From: Bacillus sp. CHD6a
Lineage (GTDB): Bacteria > Bacillota > Bacilli > Bacillales > Bacillaceae_I
DNA length: 55,069 nucleotides
Assembly: GCF_001293645.1 (NCBI RefSeq)
Contig: NZ_LBMD01000029.1
Location: forward strand, 1-55,069
Direction of reading: 5' to 3'
A program made the translations under genes and the position numbers. A model generated the notes under the pieces. That model searched no databases. It was given only the letters and a program-made list of their open reading frames with translations, and had not been told where the DNA came from. Below are positions 18,031 to 25,233 of the stretch, one piece after another (the first letter of the stretch is position 1; each line of letters starts with the position of its first letter).

Positions 18031-18360
18031 GAAGCCACTGAAAAACTGATAACGTAAAGTTTTTTATGATTCCTAGCTGTTGATTGGAGCAAAAGGCGAA
18101 GACTCCTGAGGGGGATAGCGGTAGCTTGAGACCCCTCAAGCGTTGGAGGCCACTGAAAAACTGATAACGTAAAGTTTTTATTGATTCCTAGCTGTTGATT
18201 GGAGCAAAAGGCGAAGACTCCTTAGGGGGATAAAGGTAGCTTGAGACCCCGCAGCGAAGCGAGGAGGCTCAAGCACCTTCCCTAGAAAAGCGAAGCCATT
18301 TGCGGAAATCAACAGCGGTGTTTATAAAAATACTAAAATAAAGACTTTTTCAGTGGCCTC
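18031..18360. mobile_element. Composite MITE-like element (one and a half copies) between the kinase and ABC genes
   Basis: The sequence begins GAAGCCACTG and ends CAGTGGCCTC. It contains a half element (18031-about 18145), then a complete one starting at GAGGCCACTG (about 18145-18360). The flanks CTTGTGTC (18023-18030) and CTTCTGTC (18361-18368) match in 7 of 8 positions, a likely 8-bp target duplication for the whole composite. There is no transposase gene. The right duplication reaches into the stop codon of the kinase gene. Confidence 0.8.
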
Positions 18361-18366
18361 CTTCTG

Positions 18367-19374
18367 TCAGGTGCGAACCTTGTTATAGAACTTGATATGA
18401 AACTCGGTTCCTTTTCCTATTTCACTTCTAACCTCAATATCCCCCTGCTGGCTTGTGATGATGGTGTATGCCATGGCAAGCCCGATTCCCACGCTATCTT
18501 CTCCAGCATTTTTCCCTTTATAAAAACGCCTGAAGATATAAGGGAGATCTTCCTTTAGGATTCCATTCCCATTATCTTCTACCTTAATTTCTGTATAGAG
18601 GGGGTTTTCTGAAAACGAAATGGATACCTTGCCTCCTACTGAAGTATGTTCCACACAGTTTTTTAAAATATTGATCAACGCCTCTGCCGTCCAATGTTTG
18701 TCTCCTGTAAACGTGACAGACTCATCCCCTCGCACCAATAAAGTCTGCTCCTTAATATCCATTGGAATCAACACCGACTGCAAAGCCCTTTCTATAAGCG
18801 TGCGAACGGAAACTTTGTCTTTTTTAAAGATGACCGTCCCGGCATCAATTTTGGATAATTTTAAAAGGGAAGAAACAAGCCACTCCATTCTTTCCAATTG
18901 CACACGGATATTTTGGGTGAATTCAGCACGCTTTAATTCATCCAGTTTATGATCGCTGAGCAAATCAGCCATGACCATCATGGAGGTAAGCGGCGTTTTC
19001 AATTGATGCGAAATATCGGAAATCGCATTCGTTAATTTGACTTTATCCTGTTCCAAAAAGGTGCGCTGCTCAGAAAGCATAAGGGTAACTTTATAAATAT
19101 CACTTTTTAAAATACTCAGTTCGCCCTCATGATTGTCACGGACATCCAATTTATAATTGCCATTACTGATCTGCCGTAAGTACCCTGAGAGGGATTCAAT
19201 TTCCTTATATCTCCACCTCGTGAAAACCAAACTACAACCAATAAGCAGCACAGTGGTTATGAGAACAAGTATTACGGAAGATATGGTAAAAAATATGGTT
19301 GCTGTTACGCTGACTACTGCGCAGATCAAGATCATGGTGATTATGTATAGTTGGATTTCTCTGTTTCTCCACAT
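18367..19374 (-). CDS. Sensor histidine kinase, short intramembrane-sensing type
   Basis: A 335-residue kinase. Two close hydrophobic segments (LYIITMILICAVVSV and VILVLITTVLLIGCSLVF) leave almost no external loop, as in Bce-type kinases that sense through a partner transporter. A HAMP-like linker follows, then the H-box DISHQLKTPLTS, N-box ALINILKNCVEH, G1 VEDNGNGI and G2 GIGLAMAY. The ATG start is preceded by AAGGCAGG and overlaps the end of the regulator gene region. The stop codon coincides with the edge of the mobile element. Confidence 0.9.
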   Translation of the reverse strand: MWRNREIQLYIITMILICAVVSVTATIFFTISSVILVLITTVLLIGCSLVFTRWRYKEIESLSGYLRQISNGNYKLDVRDNHEGELSILKSDIYKVTLMLSEQRTFLEQDKVKLTNAISDISHQLKTPLTSMMVMADLLSDHKLDELKRAEFTQNIRVQLERMEWLVSSLLKLSKIDAGTVIFKKDKVSVRTLIERALQSVLIPMDIKEQTLLVRGDESVTFTGDKHWTAEALINILKNCVEHTSVGGKVSISFSENPLYTEIKVEDNGNGILKEDLPYIFRRFYKGKNAGEDSVGIGLAMAYTIITSQQGDIEVRSEIGKGTEFHIKFYNKVRT

Positions 19375-19375
19375 C

Positions 19376-20062
19376 TCAGCGACCTGCCTTATAGCCCATG
19401 CCACGCACGGTACGAATGATTACAGGGCTTTGAGGGTTGTCCTCCAACTTTTCCCGCAATCGCTTAATATACACGGTGAGTGTGTTGTCATTGACAAAGT
19501 CACCTGCCACATCCCATATCCGGTCAAGCAGCTGAGCTCTGGTCAACACCTGCCCAATATGGTTGGCGAAAATCATCAACAGCCGGTATTCCAATGCGGT
19601 CAGCAGCACCTCTTCCCCATTTTTGAATACTTTTCCTTCCAACGTATTAATGCGGATATTCTCGATCTCTATGTAGGTTTTGGCTTGCTCCGGCTGCTTA
19701 TGATATCGTCGTAAGACCGACTTAATACGCGAAAGCAGCTCACGGACACGGAACGGTTTCGTAATATAATCGTCCGCTCCCATATCAAGCCCCATCACCA
19801 CATTGACCTCATCATCAAAAGCGGTAAGAAAAATCACCGGCTTGTCCTCACGCTTTTTCACCTGTTGGCAAAGATCATACCCGCTTCCATCAGGTAAAGA
19901 CAAATCAAATAAACATAGATCTATCTCTTCAAGTCTAGTAGCGATCGCCGCCTCTGCCGATTTGATATCATGACAAAGAATGGTCTCATATCCTTCCTGT
20001 CGAAGTGAATACTCCAAACCCGCAGCAATCGTCCTATCGTCCTCTACCAATAACACTCTCAT
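19376..20062 (-). CDS. OmpR-family response regulator
   Basis: A 228-residue regulator. The receiver domain has VEDD near the start, phospho-acceptor Asp in FDLSLPDGSG, Thr in FLTAFDD and Lys in YITKPF. The winged-helix output domain ends VRTVRGMGYKAGR, typical of OmpR/PhoB. The start MRVLLVEDD is chosen because the upstream 36 codons are outside the family. It is cotranscribed with the kinase; the ABC genes beyond the mobile element are its likely target (inference). Confidence 0.93.
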   Translation of the reverse strand: MRVLLVEDDRTIAAGLEYSLRQEGYETILCHDIKSAEAAIATRLEEIDLCLFDLSLPDGSGYDLCQQVKKREDKPVIFLTAFDDEVNVVMGLDMGADDYITKPFRVRELLSRIKSVLRRYHKQPEQAKTYIEIENIRINTLEGKVFKNGEEVLLTALEYRLLMIFANHIGQVLTRAQLLDRIWDVAGDFVNDNTLTVYIKRLREKLEDNPQSPVIIRTVRGMGYKAGR

Positions 20063-20216
20063 CTTTGAACACCCTAACCAAAAGCCTTTTCTTTTATCAT
20101 ATTTTATCTCTTCCTTCGCGTCAAAAACGTCATTTACACAAGGCACTACCATTCTCCCGAAGCATGGCAAGTGAATACAAATTTAAAGGTGATGCATAAT
20201 TGCACCACCTTGTTCA

Positions 20217-20402
20217 TTACTTTTCATCCAGTCCATAACGAGCCGCCATTTTTGCTTTGAATTCCTTTACCAGCCTTCTACAATAAAACAACTCTCTACA
20301 TGTTTTAGTCTGATTTATTTGTTGTTTGATGTAATAGTATTCCTCTAACTCTTGCTTAGTTAATTTGCAGCCACGCTCCCGATAGGGGATGATGTCTCCC
20401 AT
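20217..20402 (-). CDS. Uncharacterised 61-residue basic protein
   Basis: A small soluble protein, MGDIIPYRERGCKLTKQELE followed by a Tyr-rich helix and a Lys/Arg-rich segment with two cysteines (CRELFYC). GAGGTGAT lies five bases before the chosen ATG; a longer frame to 20465 has no ribosome site. I do not recognise the family. It lies directly downstream of copy 2 of the phased promoter module, which argues that it is a real, regulated gene. Confidence 0.6.
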   Translation of the reverse strand: MGDIIPYRERGCKLTKQELEEYYYIKQQINQTKTCRELFYCRRLVKEFKAKMAARYGLDEK

Positions 20403-20489
20403 TTGGATCACCTCTGAACCAATATATGCAGTAGAAGTGATGAGAGTGAGGTTTTGAGGAAGCACCTAGCTATCCCATAAAACATTTTC

Positions 20490-20593
20490 CTACTATACTA
20501 TGCAAAAATAGTCGATATAAATCGATACAATTTCAAGGGCGATATCCTAACAAAAAAAATCAGCTTAATCGAACGTTTGTTTAAAAATTACTA
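20490..20593 (-). promoter_or_regulatory. Phased promoter module, copy 2
   Basis: AAATAGTCGATA at 20506-20517 and the 21-bp block starting ACGTTTGTTTAAA at 20573-20593, again 67 bp from start to start. On the minus strand the predicted core is TTGAAA, 17 bp, GACTAT, pointing at the 61-residue gene. It is the copy closest to a sigma-A -35 consensus. Confidence 0.65.
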
Positions 20594-20605
20594 TTCAGTT
20601 AAGCA

Positions 20606-21130
20606 CTACTCTACATCCTCTATCTCGACCTCTAAGTTATACGCTTCCGCCAATTCCGTAAACAAAACCTCGTGTTCTTCATATATTTCACCATATTCTT
20701 CGTAGAGAAGATCTCCTTTTTCCAACAAGCTTTCGTCTCCGTTATAATATCCTTCTGCAAAAATGGAGTAGGTTTCTAACAGTTTTTTATGCGCCTCAAT
20801 CAACTTATCTTGTGATGGTTGCAACTCCTCCATTGTAATAACAATGGCCTCTGTATCTTCTACCACTTTTTCAAGCGCCGGAATAGTCGTTTCAACTAAA
20901 TATGTATATGCACTTTCTAAATCCTCTTCCATAAACACAAATTCATCAGCTGCAATTTCCACATCCACAGCAGCTTCAATGACTGGATTGCTATCCTCAA
21001 TATAGACAATTAGTTCGTCTTGCGCATCAACATGCTCTGTTATCGTATCTACTATTTCGCCACAAGCAGTCAGCACACTTCCTATGGTCATTAAGCTAAC
21101 CACTAATAATGCTCTTCTTACTATTTTCAT
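20606..21130 (-). CDS. Acidic lipoprotein of unknown function
   Basis: A 174-residue protein with a type II signal peptide (KIVRRALLVVSLMTIGSVL) and lipobox LTAC, so it should be lipid-anchored on the outer face of the membrane. The mature part is strongly acidic and almost wholly helical (EDLESAYTYLVETTIPALE, GDLLYEEYGEIYEEHEVLF). I recognise no named domain. It is transcribed alone, with promoter-module copy 2 starting 13 bp after its stop. Confidence 0.8.
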   Translation of the reverse strand: MKIVRRALLVVSLMTIGSVLTACGEIVDTITEHVDAQDELIVYIEDSNPVIEAAVDVEIAADEFVFMEEDLESAYTYLVETTIPALEKVVEDTEAIVITMEELQPSQDKLIEAHKKLLETYSIFAEGYYNGDESLLEKGDLLYEEYGEIYEEHEVLFTELAEAYNLEVEIEDVE

Positions 21131-21293
21131 ATTTCCATCTCCTTCCTTTATTATTTTAGCAGGGAATTAGAAGTAGTTATAGACTTTATTCCATTATATT
21201 GAATTGGAAAATGCAGGAGGACCGGATGAAGACCTCACCACCTCCGTTTCCACCTCAGAGATGTCCTCCTATCCTCTAAGCAAGCCCCTTCTT

Positions 21294-21845
21294 CTATGAC
21301 TCTACAAAACCAAAAACTTCTCTAACTTCCTTTTCTAGTTCACCAATCAACTTAAATCCATCTTTCTTTGGAGTTAACGCCTTCACAATGTTTGAGTAGT
21401 ACCAATGTTGCTTGTCTTTTCCACGATTAAACCGCCCCCAAATGATATCCCCATGCTCTTCCATGTCCGACCGAATGGAGCGTAAATTGTGCAGCTTATC
21501 TGCAACAATGACTTGCACTTCTTCCATGGATGCATCTTTTAACTCATCAATGGTGTGCTGTTTTCTTTCTTCCCATGATAGACTTTTGTCATTTTCAGAA
21601 GCAGCCACGACTAAATCTGCTACACGACCACCGAACTCTTTAACCAGACCATCATAAGTGGCATCCGTATCTTCGAGTGTGTCGTGCAAAAGTCCAGCAG
21701 CTACCACTTCTTCAGAACAACCTGCACCTTGCAACATCATTCCCACCGCAAAAGGGTGCGTGATATAGGGTATCTCCGTCCCTTTTCTTGTCTGGTTCTT
21801 ATGTGCTGATGCAGCGAAGATAATAGCTTTCTCTACTACATTCAT
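21294..21845 (-). CDS. Small alarmone hydrolase-like HD protein (MESH1/SpoT-HD type)
   Basis: A 183-residue stand-alone HD hydrolase. Motifs match the (p)ppGpp hydrolase half of RelA/SpoT: HKNQTRKGTEIPYITHPFAV, LLHDTLEDTDATYD (HD pair) and VQVIVADKLHNLRSIRSD. There is no synthetase or TGS/ACT region. The likely reaction is removal of the 3'-pyrophosphate from (p)ppGpp or a related nucleotide; MESH1-type enzymes can also act on NADPH. AAGGGGAG precedes the ATG. Promoter-module copy 3 lies 40-130 bp upstream. Confidence 0.85.
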   Translation of the reverse strand: MNVVEKAIIFAASAHKNQTRKGTEIPYITHPFAVGMMLQGAGCSEEVVAAGLLHDTLEDTDATYDGLVKEFGGRVADLVVAASENDKSLSWEERKQHTIDELKDASMEEVQVIVADKLHNLRSIRSDMEEHGDIIWGRFNRGKDKQHWYYSNIVKALTPKKDGFKLIGELEKEVREVFGFVES

Positions 21846-21870
21846 ATTTTACACTCCCCTTTAGTTGTTA

Positions 21871-21976
21871 TTTGAATATACCTTTCGAAAATAGTCGATA
21901 TTTCTCGAACTAGTTTTAAGCCTTTTCTTACAATAAAAAAATTCCATTTAATCATACGTTTGTTTAAAAATTACTA
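21871..21976 (-). promoter_or_regulatory. Phased promoter module, copy 3
   Basis: AAATAGTCGATA at 21889-21900 and the 21-bp ACGTTTGTTTAAA block at 21956-21976, 67 bp between starts. The minus-strand core is TTAAAA, 17 bp, GACTAT. It points at the alarmone hydrolase gene, whose ATG is about 45 bp from block A. Confidence 0.65.
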
Positions 21977-22032
21977 TTCAAACTGCATTCAGTTCTTACT
22001 GCTCTTCTCTTAAGTTTATACGGAATTATTTA

Positions 22033-22070
22033 AAAAAGACACATGAAATCCAAAAGATTCCATGTGCCTC
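22033..22070 (-). terminator. Orphan minus-strand terminator-like hairpin
   Basis: Minus-strand GGCACATGGAATC and GATTTCATGTGTC pair and are followed by six T. No minus-strand gene ends here. The GACACATG arm resembles the terminator next to promoter-module copy 1, suggesting that the copied segment originally included a terminator. Confidence 0.6.
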
Positions 22071-22156
22071 ATTAATGACCCTATAATACACGCATGAAAA
22101 ATGTCCAATTAACAATAATAGGAATGTGCTTTTAAATGTTGAAAGGAGTAGAAGGA

Positions 22157-22798
22157 ATGAAAAAATTATTGTTTGTGCTCTTCATGTTACCATTTCTTGT
22201 GAACATGCTACCTGGGTCCATCAGTGCCAATGCCAATAAACAGGAAGCTTGCATTAGTCAGTCTGAGGTAGCGTTCAAAAATCAATTCAGAAGACTTTGG
22301 ATTGATCATGTATTGTGGACAAGTAATTATATTTCAAGCGCCACCACTCCAGGAGCTGAGGATCAAAAACAGGTGCTAACCAGACTCTTGAAAAATCAAG
22401 AGGATATTGGAAACTCGGTGAAGCCGGTATACGGAGAGGAAGCAGGAAACAAGCTAACGGAGTTGCTTAAGGAGCATATTGTTATTGCTGGAAAAATCGT
22501 AGATGCCGCTAAAAATGGGGACAAAAACTTGGTGAATCAGCTAAACAAGGAATGGTACAGAAATGCGGATGATATAGCGGCGTTCCTTAGTGAAGCCATT
22601 CCGAACTTATCCAATGAAGATTTAAAAGAAGCTATGTATATGCATTTGGAGTTGGTAGCCGATGACTTAACAGCAAGCTTAAATAAAGACTGGGATGCCA
22701 GAATCGTTGCCATTGATGAAGGGGTCACGCACATCATCCTCATGGCAGATGCGATATCTGGTGGTGTGGTGAAACAGTTTCCCGAGAAGTTTAAATAA
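22157..22798 (+). CDS. Secreted helical protein of unknown function
   Basis: A 213-residue protein. The start MKKLLFVLFMLPFLVNMLPG is a standard signal peptide with a probable cleavage after SISANA. The mature part is all-helical with a conserved-looking LWIDHVLWTSNYI segment, then blocks such as LLKNQEDIGNSVKPVYGEEAG and LLKEHIVIAGKIVDAAKNGD, as in a four-helix-bundle repeat. I remember similar bacterial proteins only as hypothetical or misnamed entries. The ATG is chosen for its position ahead of the signal peptide and GAAGGA before it. Confidence 0.7.
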   Translation: MKKLLFVLFMLPFLVNMLPGSISANANKQEACISQSEVAFKNQFRRLWIDHVLWTSNYISSATTPGAEDQKQVLTRLLKNQEDIGNSVKPVYGEEAGNKLTELLKEHIVIAGKIVDAAKNGDKNLVNQLNKEWYRNADDIAAFLSEAIPNLSNEDLKEAMYMHLELVADDLTASLNKDWDARIVAIDEGVTHIILMADAISGGVVKQFPEKFK

Positions 22799-22862
22799 CC
22801 GTTCTGAGCAACAGGTAAGATTTGAAAGATTCCTTTTTTAGTAAAAGCTACTCCTAGGGATT

Positions 22863-23306
22863 GAAGCCACTGAAAAAGAGCTTGATTTTGAAATTTTACT
22901 TAACACCGCTGGTGATTTTCGCAAATGGCTTCGCTTTCCTAGGGGCGGTGCTTGAGCCTCCTCTCAAACGCTGAGACCACTGAAAAAGACCTTGATTTTA
23001 AAATTTTATTAAACACCGCTGTTGATTTCCGCAAATGGCTTCGCTTTCCTAGGGAAGGTGCTTGAGCCTCCTCGCTATTCGCTGCGGGGTCTCAAGCTAC
23101 CTTTATCTCCCTCAGGAGTCTTCGCCTTCTGCTACAATCAACAGCTAGGAATCAATAAAAACTTTAGGTTATCAGTTTTTCAGTGGCCTCCAAACGCTTG
23201 AGGGGTCTCAAGCTACCGCTATCTCCCTTAGGAGTCTTCGCCTTTTGCTACAATCACCAGCTAGGAATTGAAAAAAACTTTACGTTATCAGTTTTTCAGT
23301 GGCTTC
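22863..23306. mobile_element. Nested pair of MITE-like elements (outer copy)
   Basis: The outer element begins GAAGCCACTG and ends CAGTGGCTTC. It is flanked by TAGGGATT (22855-22862) and GAGGGATT (23307-23314), 7 of 8 identical. A second complete element sits in its centre. There is no coding capacity. The interior is a long imperfect palindrome that includes GTTGATT...AATCAxC arms. Confidence 0.85.
22973..23190. mobile_element. Inner MITE-like element, 218 bp
   Basis: It begins GAGACCACTG, ends CAGTGGCCTC, and is bounded by a perfect 8-bp duplication CAAACGCT (22965-22972 and 23191-23198). It lies within the outer element, so it inserted later. Confidence 0.88.
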
Positions 23307-23340
23307 GAGGGATTGGAGTAGCTTTTTACACCCTGTGGAA

Positions 23341-23613
23341 CTAACTCTCTTTATTGTTGACCATCATTCTGTATTTTTTCAACTCACTTACAACCACTTC
23401 TCTCATTCTCTCCTCTACTATCTTACTCGCGATGCTTTGGTAATTCGTAACGACAATGACGCATTTTCCTTCTTCATGAGCCAGCTTTTGAAGTAAGGCG
23501 ATGATACTTTTAGCTGTGTCTTCATCCAAGTTACCTGTGGACTCGTCCGCCACGATTAGTACAGCGCTACTCTCACACGACTCCTTCCCTTCCATGTAAA
23601 AAAAATGTCGCAA
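23341..23613 (-). pseudogene. Remnant of an ABC transporter ATPase
   Basis: Ninety codons correspond to the C-terminal part of a MacB-type ATPase: Walker B reads LIVADESTGNLD (Pro changed to Ser) and the usual H-loop THD reads TNYQ. Walker A, Q-loop and signature are absent. No permease gene is adjacent; a mobile element lies 35 bp downstream. It is best read as a decayed fragment. Confidence 0.8.
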
Positions 23614-23676
23614 TTTTGTATCTTTTTTCCTATATCTAAGTTAGGATGGGAGTAAGAAGGAAGGCAGGTGATACCG

Positions 23677-24510
23677 ATGACGCATACACATAGCTTGGTT
23701 TACGAAACAATGGAAGAAGCGGCAGATGAAATTTTGGCGTTGATTAGTAAATTTGTAGATGTGAACACTTTTTTCATTGCAAAGAATGATAAAAAGGATG
23801 TCAACATTAAACATGCCTTCAATCGTAATGATGTGGTGCTTCCCTCAGGGTTTGAAACGTTATACAGGGATTCCTATTGACAGTTTATTGTAAAAAGTGG
23901 TCGGGAACCACTTATCATTGAAGATTTGAACTTATCTCACCTAACTAAAGACATGGAAGTTACCAAAAGTCTTGGGGGCGGATCGCTAATCGGTGTTCCC
24001 ATTTACTATAAGGATGGGGAGAATTATGGTACCTTGTGTGGGATGGATTTGCGTCCCTTCCATTTTACAGAAAATCACAAGGATTTATTTAAAGCCATGG
24101 CCAAATTGCTTGGAAACGTATTGGATTTAGAAAAGAAAAATTCACAAATACAAATGCTCTCGGTGCCTCTAGTCCCAATATTTGATGATATGGCTGTCCT
24201 TCCTCTTATCGGCGAGGTGGATTCGGAACGTACGTCCAGGGTCATCGAACACACTTTGGCTGAAGCGGCAAAAGGAGAATTAGAGCACATTATCATCGAT
24301 TTATCCGGACTCGCTCGCATCGATTCGAAAAGCGTCGAAAACTTAATGCTTATCTCCAACTCTCTTAAACTTGTAGGAGTCCGCGTTATCTTTACCGGAA
24401 TTCGACCAGATCTTGCTAAAAAAGTGAACCAATTAGTAAATACCTTCAAAGACATTTCATTTAAATCAACACTTAAACAAGCTATCCAGTCAATTAGAAA
24501 AGGCTCTTAA
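23677..24510 (+). pseudogene. GAF-STAS (RsbR-like) gene with an in-frame TGA
   Basis: One continuous frame is interrupted only by TGA at 23878-23880. Before it lies the first half of a GAF domain; after it the frame continues QFIVKSGREPLIIEDL, LGGGSLIGVPIYYKDG and GTLCGMD, then a STAS domain (IIIDLSGLARIDSKSVENLM, VRVIFTGIRPDLAKKV) like that of RsbR co-antagonists. Related GAF domains usually have Cys at the interrupted site, so a TGC/TGT-to-TGA change is the simplest cause. The start is ATG with AGGTGAT upstream. A downstream TTG at 23926 could yield a STAS-only product. Confidence 0.8.
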
Positions 24511-24541
24511 ATGGTTATTTCATAGTCATAAGAAACAAATA

Positions 24542-24590
24542 AAAGGCTTTATATGCTATATCATGGCATATAAAGCCTTTTCTATTGTTA
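24542..24590. terminator. Bidirectional terminator
   Basis: AAAGGCTTTATATGC pairs with GCATATAAAGCCTTT, with T-rich sequence on both outer sides. It closes the GAF-STAS transcript. On the other strand it would end any RNA started at promoter-module copy 4. Confidence 0.9.
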
Positions 24591-24615
24591 ATGAAAAACG
24601 AACTGTTTGTATTTT

Positions 24616-24717
24616 GATATAGAATGCGGAAATAGTCGATGTTTATCGATTCCATATAAACCGCTTAGGGACAATGGAAAATAATGAATGGTACAAACGT
24701 TTGTTTAAAAATAGTTA
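24616..24717 (-). promoter_or_regulatory. Phased promoter module, copy 4
   Basis: AAATAGTCGATG at 24630-24641 and ACGTTTGTTTAAAAATAG from 24697, 67 bp between starts; the second block diverges in its last six bases. The minus-strand core is TTTATA, 17 bp, GACTAT. Unlike copies 1-3 it points away from the nearest intact gene (DUF1540, plus strand) and toward the terminator at 24542-24590. Confidence 0.55.
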
Positions 24718-24824
24718 TATAGAATAAATTTTAATCTCCCAACTTTATGATGAAGTGTATACAATCTTCTATCTGTATAGAATGAACAAAGCTTGTTTAT
24801 CCTAAACGTTAAGGAGGTGTTTAT

Positions 24825-24986
24825 ATGGCACAGGATGTATTATGTGAAGTAAGCAGTTGTGTTCACAACATTAATGCTCAAAACAAATGTGGCGCAACTC
24901 AAATCTATGTTGTAAACAACAAAGAACGTAACGCTTCAAACAGCGAAGAAACAGATTGCAAAACATTCGAACCTGCTGGACTCTAA
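24825..24986 (+). CDS. DUF1540 Cys-rich small protein
   Basis: A 53-residue protein starting MAQDVLCEVSSCVHN and ending ETDCKTFEPAGL, with the four-cysteine spacing of DUF1540 and the motif CGATQIYV between. Such proteins probably bind a metal and often accompany sporulation or stress genes; the function is unknown. AAGGAGGTG lies at ideal spacing before the ATG. A terminator follows at once, so it is monocistronic. Confidence 0.88.
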   Translation: MAQDVLCEVSSCVHNINAQNKCGATQIYVVNNKERNASNSEETDCKTFEPAGL

Positions 24987-24996
24987 CTTTTATACA

Positions 24997-25032
24997 AAGC
25001 GGCAATCATGACGGTGATTGTCGCTTTTCTAT
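24997..25032 (+). terminator. Terminator of the DUF1540 gene
   Basis: GCGGCAATCA pairs with TGATTGTCGC, followed by TTTTCTATTTTT. Confidence 0.88.
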
Positions 25033-25174
25033 TTTTAGTATTGATAATAATTATCATTATTATTCGTCCTTTACCAAACATCTTTACTAGATAGGAAAAA
25101 GATAGAAAAACTATATTTTATATAAAAATCGCATGAATCTCTTAATCAAACCCCTAAAATACGAACATTTATTA

Positions 25175-25203
25175 TTTACATAACCAAAAAGTTCGCTTAT
25201 AAT
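25175..25203 (+). promoter_or_regulatory. Sigma-A promoter of guaC
   Basis: TTTACA (25175-25180), a 17-bp spacer and a perfect TATAAT (25198-25203), about 30 bp before the riboswitch aptamer. Confidence 0.88.
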
Positions 25204-25233
25204 CATAGTTGTGTTTAATTATATATTTAATTT

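Noticed and set aside
23878-23880. Selenocysteine at the TGA in the GAF domain
   Set aside because: The Cys-to-TGA position is suggestive, but no bacterial SECIS-like hairpin is evident just after the codon, GAF-STAS proteins are not known selenoproteins, and a nonsense mutation is simpler.
12331-24717. Sigma-B or sigma-D promoters in the repeated module (GTTTAA in block B; GTCGATAT resembling GCCGATAT in block A)
   Set aside because: No GGGTAW lies 12-15 bases from GTTTAA in any copy, and no TAAA lies 15 bases before GTCGATAT. The minus-strand TTnAAA/17/GACTAT reading fits all four copies better.
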